Of a stretch of 64,000 nt of DNA, positions 57,786-64,000 are shown one piece after another; positions within the stretch are counted from its first letter, which is position 1, and the number at the start of each line of letters is the position of its first letter. Position numbers and translations under genes: made by a program. The notes under the pieces were generated by a model. That model searched no databases. It saw only the letters and a program-made list of their open reading frames with translations, and was not told the origin of the DNA. This DNA comes from Candidatus Eiseniibacteriota bacterium (GTDB lineage Bacteria; Eisenbacteria; RBG-16-71-46; CAIMUX01). The DNA lies in NCBI GenBank assembly GCA_903844735.1, contig CAIMUX010000022.1:1-64000 (forward strand), read 5' to 3'.

Positions 57786-58997
57786 CTACGGAGTCAGCAC
57801 CATCTTTCCTGTGCCCGCCCCGGCCGTTGTCCTGATCCTGGCCACGTAGACGCCGGAAGGAAGTCGCAGGTCGGCGTCCCCGCGACCATCCCAGTCGGCC
57901 GCATGGTTGCCGGCCGTCTGCCATCCACCGGGGAGGCGACGCACCAGCGAGCCGGATGCGTCGAAGATCTCTATGGTGACTGCCGTGGCGCCGGGTAACT
58001 CATAGCAGATCCGCAGTTGCCCCCGGCTGGGATTCGGGACAGCCGTGGGACCGATGTCTCTTGCGTGCTGAGATCCGTCTACGATGCCGGCGATGGGATC
58101 GCCAAGAGGCCGGAGAGCGAGGCTGTGGAGACAGCCGCCCCCCACAGCCGTGAAGCCCGCGTTGGGCTCCGGCACCCGGCATTGACCGTCGTCGTCGTAT
58201 CCCCAGCTCACGATCGAGCCGTCGGCCTTTAGGCCGAGGCTGTGCCAGTGCCCGGCCGCGATCGCGATGAAGGCGGTATTGGGTGCCGGCACGTCGCACT
58301 CGCCGAAGTCGTTCACCCCCCAGGCCGCGATGGATCCGTCGAGCTTCAGTCCCAGGCTGTGTTCGGCGCTCGCGGTAATGGCCACGAAGCCGGTATTCGG
58401 CTCCGGCACGTTACATTCGCCATAGTCGTTGATCCCCCAGGCCACAACCGAGCCGTCGGTTTTCAGGCCGAGGCTGTGGAAAGTGCCGGCCGCGATCGCC
58501 GTGAAGTCGGCGTTGGGTGTCGGCACGTCGCACTGGCCGAAGGGATTGTCTCCCCAAGCCGCAATGGATCCGTCGATTCTCAGACCCAGACTGTGATTCC
58601 AGCCCGCGGCGATCTTCGTGAAACCGGTGTTGGGCTCCGGCACGTTGCATTGGCCTAGGGCGTTGTTCCCCCATGCGACGACCGTTCCGTCGGTCTTCAA
58701 CGCGAGATTGTGCTCTCCTCCCGCCACAATCGCCACGTAGCCGGCATTGGGCCGTGGCGCGTCGCCCTGACCGTAGTCGTTGGCGCCCCAGGCCGTGATC
58801 GATCCGTCGGCCTTCAATCCGAGGCTGTGATAGCCGCCTCCCGCGACCGCCGTGAAGTCGCGATTGGGCTCCGGTACACAGCACTGGCCGTAGTCGTTGT
58901 GTCCCCAGGCCACGATCGCTCCGCTGTCGCCGTGCGCCGGCACGCTTCCCCGGGAGAGCAAAATCACGCACCCAAGGAACAAGGACTTCCGTTTCAT
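57786..58997 (-). CDS. secreted RCC1-like seven-bladed propeller with sorting domain
   Basis: After a signal peptide (KRKSLFLGCVILLSRGSVPA) the 403-aa protein is built of seven RCC1-like repeats of 39 residues (117 bp), each centred on [IV].AWG..D.GQC.VPEPN and HSLGLK.DGS. RCC1-type repeats of this number close into a seven-bladed beta-propeller, a typical binding platform. The C-terminus is a FlgD-like sorting domain (VPNPSRGQLRICYELPGA, EIFDASGSLVRRLPGG, PSGVYVARI). ATG at 58997 lies 6 bases after GGGGGATG. It is convergent with the glycosyltransferase gene. The binding partner is unknown. The nearly identical repeats suggest recent internal duplication. Confidence 0.85.
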   Translation of the reverse strand: MKRKSLFLGCVILLSRGSVPAHGDSGAIVAWGHNDYGQCCVPEPNRDFTAVAGGGYHSLGLKADGSITAWGANDYGQGDAPRPNAGYVAIVAGGEHNLALKTDGTVVAWGNNALGQCNVPEPNTGFTKIAAGWNHSLGLRIDGSIAAWGDNPFGQCDVPTPNADFTAIAAGTFHSLGLKTDGSVVAWGINDYGECNVPEPNTGFVAITASAEHSLGLKLDGSIAAWGVNDFGECDVPAPNTAFIAIAAGHWHSLGLKADGSIVSWGYDDDGQCRVPEPNAGFTAVGGGCLHSLALRPLGDPIAGIVDGSQHARDIGPTAVPNPSRGQLRICYELPGATAVTIEIFDASGSLVRRLPGGWQTAGNHAADWDGRGDADLRLPSGVYVARIRTTAGAGTGKMVLTP

Positions 58998-59219
58998 GTC
59001 GCATCCCCCGGTATCTCTGTCGATCCGATCCTGCCGTTCGCTGGAGGCAGGGACGGTTTCTCGACACGTCAGTACTCGGGGAGCAAATACGGGGCCACGG
59101 CGGGCCCGGACGTACTCCGGGTTTCCGCCGCGACGGCCTTCGGGGGATTTCGGTGGTGGGGCTTCACGATCGTTGCGACCGGGGTCGCCCTCATGGCCGG
59201 GGTCGATCTCGTCAGTCGG

Positions 59220-60323
59220 CTAGCCGAGCCACTTCCCGTCTTTCAGGATCGGCTTTCCGTCGCCGTAGACGACGAACCCCTTTCGCGTGTCGCAGACCAT
59301 GTCCCAGTGAACCGCCGACTTGTTCTTGCCGCCCGACTCGGGCAGGGAGGCGCCCAGCGCTATGTGCATGGTTCCGCCGATCTTCTCGTCGAAGAGCGTG
59401 TTGCGGGTGAACTGCCGGATCCCGTAGTTGGTGCCGAAGGCGAGCTCGCCCACGAAGCGGGCACCGGCATCGCTGTCGAGCGTGGCTTGCAGATACTCCT
59501 CGCCCTTGTCGGCGCGCGCTTCGACGGCCTTGCCCCGCTTGAAGACCAGGCTGACGTTCTCCACCTCCTTCCCGCCGTAAACAGCGGGGAAGGTGTAGCG
59601 GATGTGCCCCTGTGCCGAGTTCTCGACCGGGCCGGTGAAAATCTCGCCGTCCGGGAAGTTCTCGCGACCATCGCAGTTGACCCACGTGCGGCCGGCCACG
59701 GAGAAGGAGAGGTCGGTGTCGAGTCCGACGATGCGAATGGTCTTGAGCTTGCCGAGGAACGCCGCCATCTTCGCCTGCCGAACCGAGACCTTCTTCCATT
59801 CGGCGATCGGGTCCTTCTTGTCGATCAGCCCGGCGCCGTAGACGAAATCCTCGTACTCGGTTTGTGCCATCTCCGCATCCTGGGCCGCCGAAGGCGTAGG
59901 GAACTGGGTGCCGCACCAGTGCAGGGAACCCGCGGCGATCCGGGCCAGCATCTTGTCGAAGATCGGTCGGCCGGCCGTGCGCTGAATGACGAGGCGCTTG
60001 GGGTCGACGTTGGTCATTTCCTTGGTGTTCGAGCCGCCCCAGACGGTGAGGATAGCGTCGAGCTTCTCCGTCTCGAGCCGGGCGGTAGGCGAGATGAAGC
60101 GGAGCTGCTCGTCGCTTGCATGCTTCATCGCCAGATAGCCGAGTCCCGGCAGGGATGGCCGCACCATCGGGAAGCCGCCGGCTTTCAGCACCTCAACACA
60201 CGTTGCCGTGAGCAGCGGCGCCGCCTCGATAGCACCGTCAATCCTGACCCACATCCCCTTTTCGACCCCGAGGCTGTAGTTGACCAGCACCTGGGCGAGC
60301 TTCTGCACGCGTGTGTCCGCCAT
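59220..60323 (-). CDS. M29-family aminopeptidase (AmpS/PepS-like)
   Basis: The 367-aa protein matches the M29 metallo-aminopeptidases, broad-specificity cytoplasmic enzymes. The family landmarks are visible: VNYSLGVEKGMWVRIDG near the N-terminus, NCDGRENFPDGEIFTGPVE (with Glu and Asp ligands), GEEYLQATLDSDAGARFVGE, FDEKIGGTMHIALGAS and VHWDMVCD. ATG at 60323 lies after AAGGAGG; a frame running to 60638 adds a basic, non-conserved leader. The 358-bp gap to pepT (60324-60681) holds no gene that I can recognise. Confidence 0.92.
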   Translation of the reverse strand: MADTRVQKLAQVLVNYSLGVEKGMWVRIDGAIEAAPLLTATCVEVLKAGGFPMVRPSLPGLGYLAMKHASDEQLRFISPTARLETEKLDAILTVWGGSNTKEMTNVDPKRLVIQRTAGRPIFDKMLARIAAGSLHWCGTQFPTPSAAQDAEMAQTEYEDFVYGAGLIDKKDPIAEWKKVSVRQAKMAAFLGKLKTIRIVGLDTDLSFSVAGRTWVNCDGRENFPDGEIFTGPVENSAQGHIRYTFPAVYGGKEVENVSLVFKRGKAVEARADKGEEYLQATLDSDAGARFVGELAFGTNYGIRQFTRNTLFDEKIGGTMHIALGASLPESGGKNKSAVHWDMVCDTRKGFVVYGDGKPILKDGKWLG

Positions 60324-60681
60324 CCGAACCCTCCTTGAACTGTGAACCGGTCTTTCGGTCGACGGATCTGTCGTCGACCGGATCCTGGCCTCCGTTTCGT
60401 TGACGACGCCGGGCGTACCCGGGCACCGCTGCGAGCCAGCATAGCCGGTCTTGAGGAAGAGATCGAGGATCGCTATCGTGCGTCCATCGAGCGGGGAGCA
60501 CCGGGCGGGGAATGGAGCAGGAGCGTCGGCGAGACCAGAGCTCAGGCAGGGGACGAAGCGCCGGCGGGCACACGAGTCTCCGGTGCGCGAAGCAGCCCTG
60601 CACCCGCCGAGGTCGTGGCGATTGCAGGGCCGGATCATCCGGCGCTCTAACCCCGTGCACCGGATCCGGTCACCCCGGAAC

Positions 60682-61935
60682 TTACGGGCGCTCTTCCCAA
60701 ACGCAAGCGATGTTGACGATGACCTCGACAGCCTTCTCCATATCCTGGAGGGAGATCCACTCGAGCCGCGAATGGAAGTTGTGCTCGCCGGCGAAGATGT
60801 TGGGGGTGGGAAGGCCCATGAAAGACAGCCGGGAGCCGTCGGTGCCGCCGCGGATCGCGCCGTCCACAGGTTCCAGGCCCGCGCGCCGGATCGCCGCGCG
60901 CGCGTGCTCCACCACCTTAGGGTGCTTGTCCAGCACCTGCTTCATGTTGCGGTACGACTCGACGACCTCGAACGTGACCGATGAGCCCGGCCACGACGCC
61001 ACTGTCTCCCGGGCCAGGAACTCAAGGACGTGTTCCTTCTCCTTGAGGCGAGCGGTGGCAAAGTCGCGGATCAGGAACTTGACCGAGGTCTTCTCCACCG
61101 AGGCGTCCACCACGTACGGGTGTACGAACCCCTCCCGATCCGCCGTGGTCTCGGGCGACATCCAGGTCCGGGGAAGGAGGCTGATGAAGTCCGACGCCAC
61201 CTTGATCGAATTGACCATCCGGTCCAGGGCGAAGCCGGGGTGCGTGTTGAAACCGTGGAAGGTCAGGGTCATCGCGTCCGCCGAGAACGTCTCGGCCTCG
61301 ACGTGACCGCGCGTCTCGCCATCGATCGTGTACGCGCAATAGGCGCCGAACTTCTTCACGCTGAAATGCTTCGTGCCGCCTCCGACCTCCTCGTCGGGCG
61401 TGAAGGCGATGCGGATCTTGCCGTGCTTGAGGCTCGGGTTCTTCACGAGGTACTCGGCCGCCGCCACGATCTCGGCCACGCCCGCCTTGTTGTCGGCGCC
61501 CAGAAGCGTCGTGCCCGAGGCGGTAATGATGTCGTTGCCCACCTGGTCCCGCAGGTGCGGGTTGTCCGCGAGGCGCAAAACGGCCGTCGGGTCATCGGGG
61601 AGCACGATGTCCCGGCCCTTCCACTTGCGGTGGATGATCGGCTTGACGTCGGTGCCGGAAGCCTCGGGCGAGGTATCCACGTGGGCGATGAAGCCGATCA
61701 CGGGCACGCTTCGCTTGCGGGTCGTGGCCGGGATTGTGGCGAAGACGTAGCCGTGTTTGTCGCGCACCACGTCATCGAGCCCGATCTCCTTCAGTTCCTC
61801 GGCGAGCTTGTCCAGGAGTACGAGCTGCCCGGGCGTGCTCGGATAGGTCGGCGAATTCTCGTCGGCCCGGGTATCGTAGGTGACGTAGCGCAGGAAGCGC
61901 TCGAGGACGCTGGACTTGATCGCGGCGTTGGCCAT
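60682..61935 (-). CDS. pepT: tripeptide aminopeptidase PepT (M20B)
   Basis: The 417-aa enzyme removes N-terminal residues from tripeptides. The PepT signatures are complete: RFLRYVTYDTRADENSPTYP, FIAHVDTSPEASGTDVKP (His/Asp ligands), TTLLGADNKAGVAEI (bridging Asp), FTPDEEVGGGT (catalytic Glu and Glu ligand), YTIDGE, FHGFNTHPGFA, RGGTDGSRLSFMGLPTPN and AGEHNFHSRLEW. ATG at 61935 follows CAGGAGG; the longer frame to 62016 has no support. Together with the M20 and M29 genes nearby it suggests strong peptide salvage, perhaps with amino acids as a main nutrient. Confidence 0.95.
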   Translation of the reverse strand: MANAAIKSSVLERFLRYVTYDTRADENSPTYPSTPGQLVLLDKLAEELKEIGLDDVVRDKHGYVFATIPATTRKRSVPVIGFIAHVDTSPEASGTDVKPIIHRKWKGRDIVLPDDPTAVLRLADNPHLRDQVGNDIITASGTTLLGADNKAGVAEIVAAAEYLVKNPSLKHGKIRIAFTPDEEVGGGTKHFSVKKFGAYCAYTIDGETRGHVEAETFSADAMTLTFHGFNTHPGFALDRMVNSIKVASDFISLLPRTWMSPETTADREGFVHPYVVDASVEKTSVKFLIRDFATARLKEKEHVLEFLARETVASWPGSSVTFEVVESYRNMKQVLDKHPKVVEHARAAIRRAGLEPVDGAIRGGTDGSRLSFMGLPTPNIFAGEHNFHSRLEWISLQDMEKAVEVIVNIACVWEERP

Positions 61936-62230
61936 GGGGCGCCTCCTGTGGTGATCGACCCGGTCTGTCTCCGTTGTGGACGAGGCGAGCGTAAACGGCG
62001 CGGTCGTGTGGGGCAAGAGTCACCCATCGCTTGGCCACCGGATGGCCGTGGGGATGGCCGTTGGGATGCACACTGGATGGTCGTCGGGGCCGGCCAACGG
62101 ATGGCCGCCGGATATTCACCGGGTCCCTCGCCGCACCCGTTAGCTCCTGTCCCGGTACATGGCGGGATGCTAAGATGCTCAAACGGAAGCAGCGTTTGGG
62201 GACTCGACACTGGAACTGGGAGGTGTCCGC

Positions 62231-62716
62231 ATGTACACGAAAGAGGCGCTCCTGGACCTTCACGACCGCGGCCATCGGAGCTTGCGGAAGCTGCTGACCC
62301 ACTGCGCACAGCTCTCCGCCGAGTCCCTGGACCACAAGCTCGAGGGATTCGGCTACCCGACGGTGCGTCTGCAACTCCACCACGTGATCGGCGCCGAGGA
62401 GTACTGGATCGGAGTGCTGCAGGGGAAGATCCTGGCGGAGGACAACGACGCCGATTTCCCGACGGTCGCCACCCTGGAAGCGTATCGCGAGCGGGTGGCA
62501 GGCGCGACCTGTGCGTACCTCGAGACCGCTCCGGCAGCCGAGCTGAACACGGCGCGGGAGATGGTCACGTGGCAGGGAGCGACGCGTCGGCTTGTCCCGG
62601 CGCTCGTCGTTCTTCGTCCGATCACCCATCTCTACCAGCACCAGGGTCAGGTGCTGGCGATGTGTCGCTTGCTCGGGATGCCCGGCCCGGATGGACTGGA
62701 TTTCCCGCTCGACTAG
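62231..62716 (+). CDS. DinB-family metalloprotein
   Basis: The 161-aa protein fits the DinB/YfiT four-helix bundle group. The first metal-ligand His is in the LQLHHVIGAEEYW segment, and a second pair is in LRPITHLYQHQGQV. Helices 1 and 3 read ALLDLHDRGHRSLRKLLTHC and ATLEAYRERVAGATCAYLE. Many members are thiol-dependent S-transferases (mycothiol or bacillithiol), others are unknown. ATG at 62231 follows GGGAGG. It stands between the convergent pepT gene and the MBL-fold gene, with no sign of an operon. Confidence 0.85.
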   Translation: MYTKEALLDLHDRGHRSLRKLLTHCAQLSAESLDHKLEGFGYPTVRLQLHHVIGAEEYWIGVLQGKILAEDNDADFPTVATLEAYRERVAGATCAYLETAPAAELNTAREMVTWQGATRRLVPALVVLRPITHLYQHQGQVLAMCRLLGMPGPDGLDFPLD

Positions 62717-62846
62717 CGTTTCCCGACGTCGGCTACCCGAGCCGCGTGCCAGGGATGACTCCGCTGGGGCGTAGGAAGGAGCAATCAGGCTGCGCAGTCA
62801 AGCGACGGACGTCCGGGGCCATCGGCGGAAACGCCTGCCCGGCATC

Positions 62847-64000
62847 ATGAAGCGGTCCCTGGCTCTTGTTCCGGGGCTGCTGGTCCTCGCGCTCGCAGCT
62901 TTCGGCAGGCCCGACGCGCCGGACGTTCCGGATATCCCCTACACGGTGACGCGCTTGAGCAAACGGGTGGTCGTCCTGGACTGCCAGGATGTCAACGTGA
63001 CCGCGATCGCGGCGAAGTCGGGCCTGATCGTGATCGACACGAACCGTTCTCCAGCCGTCATGCAGCGTCTTCGCCGCGTGATCGAAGAAGAGTTCGGAAG
63101 AAAGGATTTCATCTATCTTGTCAACACCCACGGCGATCCGGATCACTCCTCCGGCAACCCGGTGTTCCCATCCGTCCCTCTGATTGCGCATCGGGACTAT
63201 GCGGCGTTCATTACCCACGGCAAGGCACTCGCGCTACGCAATCGGTGGAGCCGGAGATCCAGGCTGGAAGACGCGCAAGCCAAGCTTACGGGGATGAACC
63301 CACAGAGCCCGAAGGCGGAGTCACTCCGCGTGAGAATCGCGACTCTGGAGTTGATGAGCGCAGATCTTCACGACGGGCGGTCAGCGAGAGTACCGACGGT
63401 CACCTTCAAAGACAGTCTGCATCTGGATCTTGGCGATCTGACCCTGGAGCTGCGCTTCTGCGGCGAGGCGCATACGAACCACGACCTGGTTGTCTATGTT
63501 CCGGAGGAGAAACTCCTTCTGGCCGGGGACCTGATCTGTTCTCCATGGAGTCCGTGCTTCTCGATCAACGCCATGGCCGATGTTCCGAGGCTCGTGCGCG
63601 AGCTGGAACGGCTGCTGCAGCAGGAGGCGGGGATCGAGACGGTCGTGCCGGGACACGGAAAGGTCCTCACGCGGGCTGACCTGTCGACCTTCTGCCGGAC
63701 CCTCGCGGAGCGATATGGCGAGGTCAGAATCGAAAGCTCCGCCGCTCGCATCGTGAGTCAGACGATCGAAAGCGAGGGAATGCAGGCCGCGCTGCAGCGA
63801 TGCCCTTGGCCTGCCCGGGGCGGCCAGGGGACGCTCGATTGGTCCGTGTGGGAGTTCGGTACGTTGGGCGTCCGGCTGATGCGCAGGGGGAAGGTCGATG
63901 AGGCGATTGGCGTCCTGCAACTCGCCATCCGCGCGCAGCCCCAGTCGGCATACCTTTACGATTGTCTCGGAGATGCCTGTCTGGAAAACGACGACCGCGC
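62847..64000 (+). CDS. secreted metallo-beta-lactamase-fold protein with TPRs (partial, cut by window end)
   Basis: The frame runs open from ATG 62847 to the window end, so the protein is at least 384 aa. It starts with a short signal peptide (MKRSLALVPGLLVLALAAFG). The MBL metal motif reads NTHGDPDHSSGN, a HxDxDH variant of HxHxDH. Later ligands are in FCGEAHTNHDLVVYVPEEKL, LLAGDLI and VVPGHGKV. A helical insertion (RNRWSRRSRLEDAQAKLTG) interrupts the fold. From about residue 345 a TPR unit begins (GVRLMRRGKVDEAIGVLQLA). It probably hydrolyses a small exported substrate; the reaction is not known. No clear ribosome-binding site precedes the ATG. Confidence 0.82.
   Translation, partial: MKRSLALVPGLLVLALAAFGRPDAPDVPDIPYTVTRLSKRVVVLDCQDVNVTAIAAKSGLIVIDTNRSPAVMQRLRRVIEEEFGRKDFIYLVNTHGDPDHSSGNPVFPSVPLIAHRDYAAFITHGKALALRNRWSRRSRLEDAQAKLTGMNPQSPKAESLRVRIATLELMSADLHDGRSARVPTVTFKDSLHLDLGDLTLELRFCGEAHTNHDLVVYVPEEKLLLAGDLICSPWSPCFSINAMADVPRLVRELERLLQQEAGIETVVPGHGKVLTRADLSTFCRTLAERYGEVRIESSAARIVSQTIESEGMQAALQRCPWPARGGQGTLDWSVWEFGTLGVRLMRRGKVDEAIGVLQLAIRAQPQSAYLYDCLGDACLENDDR

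Overview
The window is GC-rich, gene-dense bacterial chromosome, probably from an uncultured FCB-related lineage such as Candidatus Eisenbacteria or a relative. Several secreted proteins end in a FlgD-like/type IX-style C-terminal sorting domain, there is a PorV/PorQ-type barrel and a TonB-dependent receptor, lipoproteins carry carboxypeptidase-regulatory-like repeats, and GTG/TTG starts are frequent. The lineage is inferred from gene content only; no rRNA gene is present.

Layout. 1-7.2 kb: a 21-codon ORF, a strong bidirectional hairpin terminator, a DUF1460 protein, then a minus-strand housekeeping cluster read from a CAU-anticodon tRNA: tilS, hpt, ftsH, folP, cdaA. The hpt product has lost key PRPP-loop residues. 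7.2-9.9 kb: a scar-rich stretch with modular heptamer repeats, an integrase remnant, a Phd/ParE toxin-antitoxin pair with its own operator, yjbQ, and a frameshifted sorting-domain remnant. 9.9-15.2 kb: an outer-membrane barrel, guaB, an M48 peptidase lipoprotein candidate and an unknown protein. 15.5-21 kb: a signalling operon (membrane coiled-coil protein, CheW-like/degenerate receiver, REC-GAF-HD-GYP regulator, CheD-like protein lacking its catalytic Cys, HDOD protein) with no visible CheA or chemoreceptor. 21-26.8 kb: a large secreted glycosidase-like protein and a 594-aa protein of unknown function.

26.8-30.4 kb is a toxin-antitoxin graveyard: intact hicBA and a Phd-type antitoxin beside remnants of a PIN toxin, a DUF433 protein and a DUF4143 ATPase, two copies of a 39-bp repeat, and a 42-bp minisatellite. 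30.4-34.6 kb holds an unknown helical protein and two tandem paralogous lipoproteins.

34.6-54 kb looks like a single carbohydrate-utilisation locus. A LacI-type regulator and a LacI/GalR-like operator sit between two divergent transcription units. Leftward run a GH144-like (endo-beta-1,2-glucanase family) lipoprotein and a CUT1 ABC transporter (binding protein plus two permeases). Rightward run lacI, a CBM9-like surface protein, a TonB receptor, a large FN3/sorting-domain protein, a PorV-like barrel, a second GH144-like enzyme with a sorting domain, a small secreted protein and an MsmX/UgpC-type ATPase. The simplest reading is a glucan locus, plausibly for beta-1,2-glucan, that combines Bacteroidota-like surface parts with an ABC importer and has no SusD.

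54-64 kb: three peptidases (M20, M29, PepT), a GT39-like membrane protein with TPRs, a seven-bladed RCC1-like secreted protein, a DinB-family protein and a metallo-beta-lactamase-fold protein cut by the window edge. Stretches over 300 bp without an intact gene (86-613, 7209-7834, 9102-9878, 27385-28772, 28995-30352, 60324-60681) hold mostly repeats, regulatory sites or gene remnants. Start codons were chosen by Shine-Dalgarno position and family N-termini.
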